Of a stretch of DNA of 64,000 nucleotides, positions 17,401 through 26,422 are shown in pieces. This stretch comes from M3007 sp044350425. GTDB taxonomy: Bacteria; Bacteroidota; Bacteroidia; Chitinophagales; Saprospiraceae. Made by a program: the position numbers and the translations under genes. The stretch is from positions 1 to 64,000 of the forward strand of contig JBILHS010000003.1 in NCBI GenBank assembly GCA_044350425.1. Reading direction: 5' to 3'. The stretch's first letter is position 1; the number at the start of each line of letters is the position of its first letter. Under the pieces are notes generated by a model. It did not search any database. It was not told the origin of the DNA and saw nothing but the letters and a program-made list of their open reading frames with translations.

Positions 17401-18989
17401 TTGTATCCATTGATCCTGCCCAGGATTCGCTGTTATTTGAAGGTAAAACAGCACTTTATGATATGAGAACCAACCTGCTTCGGGTGGGTGGGGTGAGACA
17501 GATTAAATCTGCTGACGCATTTATTAATATTCCGGATACGAGCGACATCTTTATCCAGGCAGGCGGCAGAATGCGCACGATCTACAACGCCCAGATTGTA
17601 GCGGATACTGTGAGTAAGTACCACATTATCAACAAAGCGACGGTAGATATTGGCGGAAAACTACTCTATAAAGCGACCGGATTTTACGAGTATAATATCC
17701 CGGGATACAGTCAGGAGGTCTTTTTCAACGATATTCAGGGTAAATCTCAGACCATCGAAAAGGCCGATCGCCGTGTGCAGACCTTTGCTACGGCCGAAAT
17801 CCCGGAAAAAGACAGCTTCCGGGTGGACGTGAAAACCCTTTTCAAAGGGGATATGGTGCTGAATTCAAGCAATAAGAACATGACCTTCCGGGGGTTTGCG
17901 CAATTAGATGCCGATAAGCTTCCCACCACCAATTGGTTTACCCTGCAAACTGAAATTGACCGCAAAGATCCGTTGATTCTGGTCAAGGCTTCCAAGGATC
18001 CGGAGGATAACCCGATGGTGACAGGCTTCTACATCTCTCGCGAGACCGGAGAAATGTATCCCCGGATCATGCTTCCGGCACTTCAGCGCGTGGATCGCCC
18101 GATCATAGACTGTAAACACGTTTACAAGTACGAGGCGGCCAACGACCGGTTCATCTTTGGAGACTCCCTTAAAATATTGGGTAAATCTGAGCGCGGCACC
18201 AAGCTTATCTTTGATAACCGGGTAGGGACGGTACAGGCAGAAGGCCCACTCAATATTTGTTCCGGACTGGAATTAATGGGAGTCAAGGCCTCCGGTCGCT
18301 TAAAATCTGATTATAACACCCTAACAGACACCAGTTATTTCACGGTAACAGGCGAGATTATCACGGCCCTGGAAATGGCCATTCCGCCCAAGCTGATGGA
18401 ATTGATGATCAACGAGGTAAAGGCTGCTACTTTCGATGCACAACCTTCTGTGTACAATACCAACATGGCATTTTACCAGCCCATGTTGCACGAGTTTGTG
18501 AGCGATGAAAAAGATTGGGAGGAAACGATGTCAAACGCAAGGCTGAATGCCATCATGTTGCCTAAAAAGGACGATAAATTTGCTTTTGTACTGGGACGCC
18601 AGGCAGTCACCTGGAACAACGAATACGCTTCTTTCTTTACCCTGGAAGACCGCATTCCGTTGATCAGTCTGGGTGGACAGCCCATCAATAAATCGCTCAA
18701 TATTATGGTACAATACAAAATGCCTAAAAATGGAGATGATGGTCTGAGTATCTATATCAAGCCTTCTGCTGATCTGTGGTATTGTTTTGGTTATCAAAGT
18801 GATGAGAAAGGAGCATTGCTGAATATCACTTCCAGCAGTACCCGCTTCAACGACCTGCTCGGCAGTATGAAACCAAAAGAATTGCAGATCAAAATGGCCA
18901 ATGGGAAAACGCTTGAAATTGCTTTGGTGGACCCCAGTAGTGCCAATAACTTTGTAAACAAGGTTAAAAACGGGCGCTTGAAAGAATAA
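14409..18989 (+). CDS. Large exported protein of unknown function (1,526 residues)
   Basis: I do not recognise a named family, although the kind of protein (about 1,500 residues, one per genome) seems common in Bacteroidota. A signal peptide is clear (FAPFLFFILFLLSSNDVFAQ, cut near residue 32). The first 150 residues are helical. Most of the rest is made of short beta strands with recurring themes such as GKADSLRNVQFPRF, YGTATEPAQMMVYNKKREKVFEGKAEL, KGNYTGSLDLSNKGLVGKGKLEY and HKGTLILTPSGLKGRGEFEW, that is, G-rich hairpins resembling a long beta-jelly-roll or beta-taco layer. There is no T9SS sorting domain and no clear outer membrane anchor. A role in the periplasm or outer membrane, possibly in lipid or LPS handling by analogy with OstA-like folds, is only a suggestion. 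Confidence 0.8.
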   Translation: MHSVIASGISRNFAPFLFFILFLLSSNDVFAQKFPEATNDFVDKLGEFMTASKRPDMEESFTVFRKMHKAGGFPESEMKRIITVSNLMGNQSLSAFPYFKNYINAVVAAKNNADTTLFRRWHAFTEEALAGLEKGRTKQVALLLEFSVDFMEQRAFKVGEGGSATWRIEKGKFEFSYNDREPILKCIGVDLIGTRKTDSVIVFNTSGRYRPYQQIWEGAGGKVSWTEAGMDSSIYAMLTNYKIETQKPLFSCDTATLYYPLYFKSGIQGSFENNIVVRPRSTTGKADSLRNVQFPRFQSFEKVIKINRIGDNIEYKGGFRLAGNSLLGYGTATEPAQMMVYNKKREKVFEGKAELFIIRRGVSVVAESVDAKLYMDNDSLFHPAADFRIDIPKQVITLMRGEKGSSRNPFYSSFYNMNLNTDKIAWYLNSDSLEIGGSTGIKGVAKKVEFESSNFYDPSVYLQMQGLASHNSVSTLYSLWLKTDKDKDDNGRIVKDNEFAMEINPKFDFSSIQTLLAQMVQEGFINYYFSRHEIELRDKCLHYALASQGKKDYDAINIISESTTTNANLNLKTKETEIYAVKKLELSQRQRVALIPDDNELTLLKNRDMRFGGRLYAGLALFQGRNMSFNYDKFEVNFDSVRHLDFYIPTGVEDKSGQPIANAMSSNIEYLSGSLLVDAPNNKSGKEEMNIFPSLQSKKNSFVFYDQKMTQGGIYTRDSFYFRLDPFAFNGLDSYTKDQLKFNGQLFPATIFPPFKEAIVVRDEDKSFGFIHKTPVTGYSTYTKKGNYTGSLDLSNKGLVGKGKLEYLTADIESEDLIFRPKQTTGTAKKFFMEEDRVSKVKVPQAKGEDVSVNWLPFKDSMYVTSKVKAFELFKASGYTHKGTLILTPSGLKGRGEFEWAEGKLASRIISYGPFQASVDTGNLEIKSLDENGIALDSRNIDGDLDFDVQKGQFKANAQTANTTLPLDKYITSMNEFTWNMKAKTIEFKADPNKPGRFVSIDPAQDSLLFEGKTALYDMRTNLLRVGGVRQIKSADAFINIPDTSDIFIQAGGRMRTIYNAQIVADTVSKYHIINKATVDIGGKLLYKATGFYEYNIPGYSQEVFFNDIQGKSQTIEKADRRVQTFATAEIPEKDSFRVDVKTLFKGDMVLNSSNKNMTFRGFAQLDADKLPTTNWFTLQTEIDRKDPLILVKASKDPEDNPMVTGFYISRETGEMYPRIMLPALQRVDRPIIDCKHVYKYEAANDRFIFGDSLKILGKSERGTKLIFDNRVGTVQAEGPLNICSGLELMGVKASGRLKSDYNTLTDTSYFTVTGEIITALEMAIPPKLMELMINEVKAATFDAQPSVYNTNMAFYQPMLHEFVSDEKDWEETMSNARLNAIMLPKKDDKFAFVLGRQAVTWNNEYASFFTLEDRIPLISLGGQPINKSLNIMVQYKMPKNGDDGLSIYIKPSADLWYCFGYQSDEKGALLNITSSSTRFNDLLGSMKPKELQIKMANGKTLEIALVDPSSANNFVNKVKNGRLKE

Positions 18990-19106
18990 AACTTAATGCG
19001 TGCCTAAACACAGATTATCAACTCTTTCGCTCTACAAACGTTTCCCCAGTCAAATCAGACAGAATTTGCTCTTAAAGCCGGTTCTGTTTAAAAAGAAAGC
19101 GTTTGA

Positions 19107-19769
19107 ATGCGGAAAAATGTGCTTATATCTGTGCTTATGTCGGTTTATAATACCGAATTTGCGGTTGTAAAACGTGCCATTGACTCCGTCTTAAGGCAGG
19201 ATTTTCAGGATTTTGAACTGATCATCATTGATGATGGAAGCGACCATGATGACGCCAACCAACTGCTCCGTTATGCCCAGCAAAACCAGGAAAAGATCAC
19301 TTACCTGCGCCATAAAAACCGGGGTCAGTCTAATTCGATCAATCAAGGGGTACTGCTAAGTAATGGCCAATACATTGCCATCATTGATGCAGACGATGAG
19401 TACAAGCCTGAGCATCTACAGGCTTGTTTGAATGGAATGGAGGAAGCGGATCTGATCGCATCCAAGACCCAGACCATAGTGGACCGGGAGGCAGACTACT
19501 ACGTGCCAGACCGCAAGGATGAAAATAAATTGATTCACGTGGATGATTGCATCTTATTCGCAACTTTTTTTGGTCGGAAAGCAGTTTTTTCAAGCCTTAA
19601 ATTTCAGGATACCTATGCGGCAGATGCTCAGTTTTTTGAGCGTTCTGCTGAAAGATACCGGGTCAGAAAGCTTGACCTGAGAACCTATGTTTATTATCGA
19701 AATAACCCGGACAGTGCTTGTTCAGTTTTGAAAAACAAATATTTCACGGATCAACTCGCTCAGGTTTAG
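19107..19769 (+). CDS. Family 2 glycosyltransferase (GT-A fold)
   Basis: A 220-residue cytoplasmic or membrane-associated enzyme. It begins with the standard GT2 nucleotide-sugar fold (LISVLMSVYNTE, then SVLRQDFQDFELIIIDDGS with the DDGS at 42-45), and the metal-binding DXD is DADDE at 94-98. Only a short C-terminal part follows, without membrane segments. It would transfer a sugar from a nucleotide donor to an unknown acceptor. It stands alone, 117 bases after the large exported protein, and is closed by a two-way terminator. Confidence 0.92.
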   Translation: MRKNVLISVLMSVYNTEFAVVKRAIDSVLRQDFQDFELIIIDDGSDHDDANQLLRYAQQNQEKITYLRHKNRGQSNSINQGVLLSNGQYIAIIDADDEYKPEHLQACLNGMEEADLIASKTQTIVDREADYYVPDRKDENKLIHVDDCILFATFFGRKAVFSSLKFQDTYAADAQFFERSAERYRVRKLDLRTYVYYRNNPDSACSVLKNKYFTDQLAQV

Positions 19770-19784
19770 CTTTACCTGAATGCA

Positions 19785-19822
19785 AAACGCCCCCCACAGT
19801 TTCCTGTGGAGGGCGTTTTTTT
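19785..19822. terminator. Bidirectional intrinsic terminator
   Basis: A 14-bp stem with one mismatch (AACGCCCCCCACAG / CTGTGGAGGGCGTT) is flanked by an A-run on the left and a T-run on the right, between the convergent glycosyltransferase gene and the repeat-protein gene. It can serve both strands. Confidence 0.85.
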
Positions 19823-19873
19823 ATAGGTTTGAGAATGGGTCGATCTAATTCAGACGGACAAATTCCAGCTCCA

Positions 19874-22800
19874 TTATTGCTTTGCAAAAGTACCTTCCAG
19901 TCGGCCTGAATCCGACTTCAGTACGATGCGGTAAACACCGCTCGGCAGATTGGATACATCCAGTTGGAAGTTCGCTCCATTGGCCACTGTGTTCGTCAAT
20001 GCCAGACGGCCATCGCTTGCAAATACTTCCACGTTGGATTGACCAAGGGCTGTGCCATTTTCAAGCAACGCAGTCACATTCAACCAATTGGCTGTAGGAT
20101 TGGGCGATAGGGTGAGGAACGCCGAACCAACAGTCGGGGTCACCACAGGGGTCATGCAATCCACTTTTCCAAGCATCGCTTCATCAAAGCAGTTGTTCGG
20201 ATGGTTGTGATCCACGACTTCAAATCCATACATGGTGGTGCCATCGCCATTGAATGGCCCCAGAATGATCGGCTGTGTGGTATCATACGGGAAATTACCA
20301 TAGTTGTTGCCATTGCCAAAAATATCGAAGCCGCCAGCGCCGCCATTTTCATGGTTGAAAGTGAGCACCGCAAAAAACTGTCCGCAGAGACATGGCGTAC
20401 GCAGCACCTGCAGATCCCAGATATGACAATCGCCGTTGCCCAGGCAGGCAGGCACCGCATACTCTCTTTCGAAACAGCATGGAATCGAATTGGGTACATT
20501 GGTTACCATACACACTTTGACAACATCATTGTTGCCGCCATTCCATGGGAAATTCTGGATTTGTAACGGCAACTGGTTGAGGTTGAAAACTCCAAATAAC
20601 TGGCCATTTGCCCAAACCTGGAACAAATCGCTCGGTGGGTTGATGACCTGGAATTTAATGCGCAATTGATAGGTACTGTCACCAGTGCAATCACCGGTTT
20701 CAATGCCGAAATCAAAGATCTCACAATTGGCCTGGCCATTGCAGTTCGGCCCTTGGAATTCAATGATCTTGCAGCAATCCGGATGATTGGCGATACAGAT
20801 CTTGATCACGTCGATGGCATTCCCGTTAGAAGGGAAATTCGGGATCATCAGCGGCAGGTTGGCCAATGGGAACATGCCCAGATAAACCCCATTACCCCAG
20901 ACCTCGAAGAAATCATTGTCTGGATTGACGACATCAAAATCCAGGGTCAGTTTGTAGTTGGTGGTAGCCGGGTCGCAGTCACCTACAGTAAGATTAACAT
21001 TAAAGATCTCACAGTTGCCCCCACCGCCACTGCAATCAGGCCCGGGGAAGTCAATGATTCTGCAGCAATCTGGATGATCATTGATACAGACCTTGATTAC
21101 GTCTCCTGCATTTCCATTCGAAGGAACATTCGGAATGGTATAAGGAAGGGCAGTCAGCGGGTGTGTCCCGTAAAAAATACCATTGACCCAAACCTCGAAA
21201 AATGCGTTTCCAGGGTTATTTACTTCAAAATCAAAAGTAAGTGGATAGGTGGGCGCGTTTGGATCACAATTGCCGGGTGTTACGGTCAGGTCAAAGATCT
21301 CACATGGTCCGGGTATCAGGCAATCAGGCACATGGAATTCTATTTCTGCACAACAAGCGCCCTGAGGTGCGTTGGTGAAACAAACCTTGATGTGATCGAA
21401 ATTCCCACCATTCCAGGGGAAATCCTGGATGGACAAAGGCAATTGGTTCAGATTGAATATTCCAAAGAACTGGCCATTTGCCCAAAGCGAAAATACATTG
21501 CTGGGCGGGTTTTGCACCTGGAAATTGACCACCACATTATAAGTGCTGTCGCCGGTGCAATTGCCAATTTCGACTTGCAGGTCATTTACCGCACAATTAT
21601 CCGGGTAGCAATCAGGTGCCGGGAATTCTATTGAGCGACAGCAGGAGAGCGAGCCGTTGTTAGTGACCAGACAAACTTTGATCACGTCGTTCGGACCATT
21701 GCCGTCCCATGGAAAATTATTTAGCTGCAAGGGCAATTGGCTGAGATTGTAGTTGCCAAGAAATTGCCCGTTGGCCCAAAGTCCAAAAATATTGGAAGAT
21801 GGATTTTGTACCTGGAAGTTGACCGTCACATCATAGGTACTATCTGCAGGGTGACAATCACCTGTTACCACGCTCAGGTTAAAGATCTCACAAGGAGGAT
21901 TACTACAGTCAGGTCCCTGAAAATCAATGGTTTTACAGCAGTCTGGGTTGTTGACAATGCAAATCTTGATCACATCGATCGCATTCCCATTGGATGGGAA
22001 ATTCGGGATCACGATGGGCAGTGCATTGAGCGGGAACATACCCAGTGGCACGCCATTGCCCCAAACTTCAAAAAGGGCATTGCCTGGATTCTGTACCTGG
22101 AAGTTCAGCGTAAGGCTGTAAGTATTAGAGGTGGGATTGCAGGCACCCGGATCAACCACCACATCAAAGATCTCGCAATTCTGAATGCAATCAGGCCCCT
22201 GGAACTCAATGATTTTACAGCAATCCGGATGGTCGTTGATACAGATTTTGATCAGGTCCATTGGATTTCCATTAGATGGGAAATTCGGTATCACCAGCGG
22301 AAGTGAATCCAGCGCAAACAGGCCAAGATAAGTACCGTTGCCCCACACTTCGAAGAAGTCATTGCCAGGATTGTTTACCTGGAAATTGAGGAACAGGTTG
22401 TACCCATTGGTGCCTGGAATGCAATCACCCGGATCCACGACTACGTCAAAGATCTCGCAGTTCGGATTGCAATCAGGTCCCTGGAAATCAAAGGTTTCAC
22501 AACAATTTGGCTGGTCGTTGATGCAAATTTTGATAACGTCCGTCGCATTTCCATTGGATGGGAAATTCGGGATTAAAAGGGGTAGTGAATCCAGCGCAAA
22601 CAGACCAAGATAGGTCCCATTTCCCCAGACTTCAAAGAAATCGTTGCCCGGGTTGGTTACACCGAACTTTAAGGTCAGACTGTAGGTGTTCGAATTTGGA
22701 TTACAATCACCCACAACTACCGAGACATCAAAAATATTGCAAGGAAGGATGCAGTTTGGTACGTGATATTCGAAGGACTTACAGCAATTACTTCCGGGGA

Positions 22801-24247
22801 AATTCGGGCCTTCCAGGATACATATCTTCACATCATCAAAAGCACCTCCATTCCACAGCACATTCAACATGACCGGAGCCTCCGTCAGATTAAACGTATC
22901 TACCAGTATGCCGTTGGACCAGAGGACAAATTGTCCGATCCCGGGGTTAGTTGCATTAAAATTGATGGTTGCATTATAGGTACTGTCTGAAGTGCAGAGC
23001 CCCGTTTGTACGGATATATTCGTCACCTCACAAGGTTTGAAAGGCAGACAGTAAGGGGCCAGGAATTGATATTCATTGCAACAGGCAGGGAAATTACCCG
23101 TACAAACTTTGACATGGCTGAAGATCAATCCATTCCAGTGGAAATTTGAAATTTGCAAGGGCAACTGGTTCATGCCATAATGGCCCAGAAATTCACCGTT
23201 GGCCCAAAGATCGAAGGAGTCGACTGCATTCGGGTCGTTTACTGTAAAATTAAGGACTGCAAGGAATGTACTGTCAGAGGTGCAGGTGTCAGGTTTAACT
23301 ACCAGATCCAGAATGGCACAGGGAGGAAGACCGAGGCATGCAGGTACCGGATAAGCCCGGGTTTTGCAGCAGGTGACACCTGCACTGGCTATACATACCG
23401 TTATTTCATCGGTAATGCCGCCGTCCCAGATAATATCTGCTGTCAAAGGCAATTGATTGATTCCAAACATCCCGATCAGCTGTCCATTAGACCAGAGCGC
23501 AAAAGAGTCCAGCGGCGCCGGGTTGACCACATCAAAATCAATGATTGCTTTATAAGTACTGTCGCTGGTGCAAGCACCTGCCTGAACGATTAAATTCTCA
23601 ATTCCACAAGGAGGGGGTGCACAATTAGGAGCATCAAAAACAAGGATCTCACAACAATTTTGAAAGCCTGTGATACATACGCGGATCTCATCGGTCGGGT
23701 TGCCACTGGCCGGAAATGCAGGAATTAAAAGCGGCAGAGCCCCGAGTGGAAAGGTGCCGATGGAGTTGCCATTGGCCCAAATTTCAAAGGTTGCTAAGGG
23801 TTGTACCTGTACATTAAAGTTAACCAGAAGACTATAACTCTGCCCATTTGGATTACATAATCCAGGTAAAACGTTCAGGTCCGTAATGTCACAGGGCCCA
23901 TTGACACAGGGGGGGACCACAACAACTGCCTGGTCGGTACAACCAGGGATAATTGCATCATTTACAATGAATTCAAGTTGTGTTGGAGCATTTGGGTTCG
24001 CATTGAATGGCCCCAAAAGGAGTGGTAGTTGACCGTATGGAAACAGACCGTAATTGGTGCCATTTCCGGATACCGTGAACTGATTTGTAGTGCCATTGTG
24101 CTGAAAATCCAGAGACACAAAAAACTGGCAGTTGTTTGGATTAAATTGAACCACGGTGGCCGTGAGATCAAAAATGTTGCAGTTCTGCGCCGCGACAGGA
24201 ATACTAAACGCGAGCAGAAGCATCGGCAAAAAGGATGCTAAACGCAT
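19874..24247 (-). CDS. Giant Cys-rich repeat protein, T9SS type A cargo (1,457 residues)
   Basis: A secreted protein starting at MRLASFLPMLLLAFSIPVAAQ (signal peptide; ATG at 24247 chosen over one 24 codons upstream). The body is a chain of 14 units of about 90-100 residues. Each typical unit has the plan C-E-I-F-D-x-V at its start, GDC or GAC about 10 residues later, a central FEVWGNGTYLGLFALDSLP, then VIKICI, a CC pair and a final GPDC, giving six cysteines that could form three disulfides. The first and the last units differ from the rest and share FxxxGNGxNYG and LGPFN, so they look like caps. The tail is a type A sorting domain (TLSPNPTANWLNVTAL to RLEGTFAKQ). I know no named family for the repeat; a beta-sandwich adhesin or lectin-like stalk is the likely form. 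It reads towards the two-way terminator. Confidence 0.88.
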   Translation of the reverse strand: MRLASFLPMLLLAFSIPVAAQNCNIFDLTATVVQFNPNNCQFFVSLDFQHNGTTNQFTVSGNGTNYGLFPYGQLPLLLGPFNANPNAPTQLEFIVNDAIIPGCTDQAVVVVPPCVNGPCDITDLNVLPGLCNPNGQSYSLLVNFNVQVQPLATFEIWANGNSIGTFPLGALPLLIPAFPASGNPTDEIRVCITGFQNCCEILVFDAPNCAPPPCGIENLIVQAGACTSDSTYKAIIDFDVVNPAPLDSFALWSNGQLIGMFGINQLPLTADIIWDGGITDEITVCIASAGVTCCKTRAYPVPACLGLPPCAILDLVVKPDTCTSDSTFLAVLNFTVNDPNAVDSFDLWANGEFLGHYGMNQLPLQISNFHWNGLIFSHVKVCTGNFPACCNEYQFLAPYCLPFKPCEVTNISVQTGLCTSDSTYNATINFNATNPGIGQFVLWSNGILVDTFNLTEAPVMLNVLWNGGAFDDVKICILEGPNFPGSNCCKSFEYHVPNCILPCNIFDVSVVVGDCNPNSNTYSLTLKFGVTNPGNDFFEVWGNGTYLGLFALDSLPLLIPNFPSNGNATDVIKICINDQPNCCETFDFQGPDCNPNCEIFDVVVDPGDCIPGTNGYNLFLNFQVNNPGNDFFEVWGNGTYLGLFALDSLPLVIPNFPSNGNPMDLIKICINDHPDCCKIIEFQGPDCIQNCEIFDVVVDPGACNPTSNTYSLTLNFQVQNPGNALFEVWGNGVPLGMFPLNALPIVIPNFPSNGNAIDVIKICIVNNPDCCKTIDFQGPDCSNPPCEIFNLSVVTGDCHPADSTYDVTVNFQVQNPSSNIFGLWANGQFLGNYNLSQLPLQLNNFPWDGNGPNDVIKVCLVTNNGSLSCCRSIEFPAPDCYPDNCAVNDLQVEIGNCTGDSTYNVVVNFQVQNPPSNVFSLWANGQFFGIFNLNQLPLSIQDFPWNGGNFDHIKVCFTNAPQGACCAEIEFHVPDCLIPGPCEIFDLTVTPGNCDPNAPTYPLTFDFEVNNPGNAFFEVWVNGIFYGTHPLTALPYTIPNVPSNGNAGDVIKVCINDHPDCCRIIDFPGPDCSGGGGNCEIFNVNLTVGDCDPATTNYKLTLDFDVVNPDNDFFEVWGNGVYLGMFPLANLPLMIPNFPSNGNAIDVIKICIANHPDCCKIIEFQGPNCNGQANCEIFDFGIETGDCTGDSTYQLRIKFQVINPPSDLFQVWANGQLFGVFNLNQLPLQIQNFPWNGGNNDVVKVCMVTNVPNSIPCCFEREYAVPACLGNGDCHIWDLQVLRTPCLCGQFFAVLTFNHENGGAGGFDIFGNGNNYGNFPYDTTQPIILGPFNGDGTTMYGFEVVDHNHPNNCFDEAMLGKVDCMTPVVTPTVGSAFLTLSPNPTANWLNVTALLENGTALGQSNVEVFASDGRLALTNTVANGANFQLDVSNLPSGVYRIVLKSDSGRLEGTFAKQ
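20155..24182 (-). repeat. Fourteen tandem coding repeats of about 280 bp
   Basis: Array within the coding sequence. Units begin with CNIFDLT, CDITDLN, CGIENLI, CAILDLV, CEVTNIS, CNIFDVS, CEIFDVVVDPGDC, CEIFDVVVDPGAC, CEIFNLS, CAVNDLQ, CEIFDLT, CEIFNVN, CEIFDFG and CHIWDLQ. Some middle units (6-8, 11, 12) are much closer to one another than to the rest, which suggests recent expansion by unequal exchange. Confidence 0.85.
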
Positions 24248-24496
24248 GGGAAGGATGGGTTTGGTGAAAAAGAAAGGATGAAAACCGGTGTCGCCATTTT
24301 GAGTCAAAGGGCGCTGCAAGGGATTAAAAATTAAAAGAGAGCAGTTTTTGTGGGATTAAGATACTCTGAATTTCAAATCCGCTTCCTAAAAGTTGGAGAA
24401 AAATGATAATTCGACAGAACAAATGAACAGCAAAGTACTGCACCTGGGTGCAAGTAGTATGCCGAAAAAGTGTCAAATTTTAACATTTGGCAAAGA

Positions 24497-26080
24497 TTAT
24501 CCTTCGCTAGTAAATGAAAATCGAATTTTAGGGAAGTTTTCTTGTGCCGTTTGTAGGATCCAGGGTGTTTCCGCCAGAAAAACCAGCTGCCCCTCGCTGT
24601 CTTTGGCAATATCACGTTTGCGGCGATCCAGGAATTCGACCATCGCTTTTGGATCATCTGAACTTACCCAGCATGCTTTGTGCAGACTGACGCTTTCATA
24701 TCGGCATTTTGCGTTGTACTCACTCTCCAGCCGGTGCTGGATGACTTCAAATTGCAGCTGCCCCACCGTGCCAATAATACGTCGCCCATCGCTTTGTCGG
24801 GTAAACATCTGTGCCACCCCTTCGTCCATCAGTTGGTCCAGGCCCTTGGCAAACTGTTTTTGCTTCATCGGATCCGCATTTTCCACATACCGGAATTGCT
24901 CCGGCGAAAAGGATGGAATGCCTTTAAAATGCAGCAATTCACCTTCTGTCAGGGTGTCACCGATCTTAAAATTGCCGGAGTCATATAGGCCGACCACGTC
25001 TCCGGGATAAGCTTCCTCCAAGAGTGTTTTTTTGGAGGCCATGAACATGGTAGGATTGGGGAATTTAAATTCCCGCTCCAGCCGGATATGGCGGTAGTTT
25101 TTGTTGCGTTCAAATTTGCCGGAACAAATGCGCAAAAAGGCGATGCGGTCCCGGTGTTTCGGATCCATATTCGCAAAGATCTTAAAGACGAAACCACTCA
25201 TCTTTTGTTCCTCAGGTCGTACTTCACGCTCTTCAGCATGGCGGGGTAGGGGAGTGGGGGCTATTTCTACAAAACAGTCCAGCAATTCTTTCACCCCGAA
25301 GTTATTCACTGCAGAACCAAAAAAAATCGGGCAAACCTTGCCGGATAGGTAGTCTTCCTTATTAAAAGAAGGATAAACCGTTTCTAGCACTTCCACATCG
25401 TTCCGTAATTCGCGGGCAGCACTCTCCCCAATGTGCTTTTCCAGATCAGGGGAAGCCAGATCTTCAAAAACGATGATATCCTCTTCCTCCTGCTTACCAT
25501 GCGAATTGAAGAGCACGAGCTTTTGCTCATACATATTATAAACCCCTTTGAACCGCTGCCCCATGCCGATCGGCCAGGATAGCGGACAAACCCGTACATC
25601 CAGTTTTTGCTCGATTTCATCCAGTAGATCAAAGCCATCTTTTCCCTCCCGGTCGAGTTTGTTCACAAAAAAGATGATGGGGGTAGCCCGCATCCTGCAG
25701 ACTTTGGTGAGCTTTTCGGTCTGCTTTTCAACACCATTGGCGACGTCCACTACCACGATCGCTGAGTCTACCGCCGTAAGTGTCCGGTAGGTATCTTCCT
25801 GGAAATCTTCGTGACCAGGCGTATCCAGGATATTGATTTGCAGGTCCCGGTACTCAAATCCCATGACCGAAGTACTCACCGAAATACCGCGTTGCCGCTC
25901 AATTTCCATAAAGTCGGATACCGTGCTCTTTTTGATCTTGTTGCTTTTTACAGCCCCGGCCGTCTGAATAGCGCCCCCAAACAGGAGGAGTTTCTCTGTC
26001 AGGGTGGTTTTACCTGCATCAGGGTGGGCTACAATGGCAAAAGTGCGGCGGCGATGAAGTTCGGAAAGGTAGGTGGACAT
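24497..26080 (-). CDS. prfC: Peptide chain release factor 3 (RF3)
   Basis: A 527-residue translational GTPase that recycles RF1/RF2 from the ribosome after termination. The G1 loop is AHPDAGKTTLTEK (18-30), G2 lies in ERQRGISVSTSV, G3 is DTPGHEDF (86-93) and G4 is NKLD (140-143). The downstream SGFVFKIFANMDPKHRDRIAFLR is diagnostic of RF3 domain II, and the C-terminus keeps GQLQFEVIQHRLE. The start at MSTYLSELHRRR fits the family length; a start 16 codons upstream is less likely. A -7 box lies 57 bases upstream. It is divergent from the PorP/SprF gene. Confidence 0.97.
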   Translation of the reverse strand: MSTYLSELHRRRTFAIVAHPDAGKTTLTEKLLLFGGAIQTAGAVKSNKIKKSTVSDFMEIERQRGISVSTSVMGFEYRDLQINILDTPGHEDFQEDTYRTLTAVDSAIVVVDVANGVEKQTEKLTKVCRMRATPIIFFVNKLDREGKDGFDLLDEIEQKLDVRVCPLSWPIGMGQRFKGVYNMYEQKLVLFNSHGKQEEEDIIVFEDLASPDLEKHIGESAARELRNDVEVLETVYPSFNKEDYLSGKVCPIFFGSAVNNFGVKELLDCFVEIAPTPLPRHAEEREVRPEEQKMSGFVFKIFANMDPKHRDRIAFLRICSGKFERNKNYRHIRLEREFKFPNPTMFMASKKTLLEEAYPGDVVGLYDSGNFKIGDTLTEGELLHFKGIPSFSPEQFRYVENADPMKQKQFAKGLDQLMDEGVAQMFTRQSDGRRIIGTVGQLQFEVIQHRLESEYNAKCRYESVSLHKACWVSSDDPKAMVEFLDRRKRDIAKDSEGQLVFLAETPWILQTAQENFPKIRFSFTSEG

Positions 26081-26422
26081 GGTTGGTGGCGAATGGTTTG
26101 CTGGGGAGTAGATGAATCCAATCCCCAAAACGGCCGCAAAAGTAGCAAGAACGACTGGGAATGTTACGGAGACTAAAACTTCTTACTTTTAAAGTAGGTC
26201 CAAATCATTTAGTAATTGATGAAAAGGTATTCATAATCTACCGAACTTTGTGGTCGACTACCTCAAGGAACGGCCGTTATTGGCAAGGATTTGGTGGAGA
26301 AGAAAAAGCAAACAGAATAGATGGGTCTAACGGATTATTACAGACTAAACCCATCTCTTTCCGTTGTATTCGTTTAATCCGTTTGCCTGTTCACCAGTTC
26401 GTAGTCCAAAAACTGATTCAAC
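26081..26422. other. Intergenic region between divergent prfC and porP/sprF genes
   Basis: 342 bases holding the prfC -7 candidate and a hairpin with an 8-bp stem (AGATGGGT / ACCCATCT, 26319-26356) in the leader region of the PorP/SprF gene. ACGGATTA and TAATCCGT nearby (26331-26382) also form an inverted pair, so the leader may fold in two ways. No gene is seen. Confidence 0.4.
26137..26144 (-). promoter_or_regulatory. Possible -7 element of prfC
   Basis: On the minus strand the sequence reads TACTTTTG (TAnnTTTG), 57 bases before the prfC start. No TTTG was found at the expected distance upstream, so only half of the promoter is supported. Confidence 0.4.

Noticed and set aside
20666..21634. 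Long open frame (322 codons) on the strand opposite to the repeat protein
   Set aside because: It is antisense to regular, repeated coding sequence. Several similar antisense frames occur at the same phase along the array, which is what codon bias and repetition produce.
20155..24182. Regular repeats of about 280 bp as a possible CRISPR or satellite array
   Set aside because: The units are coding, vary in sequence and have no short identical repeats with unique spacers.
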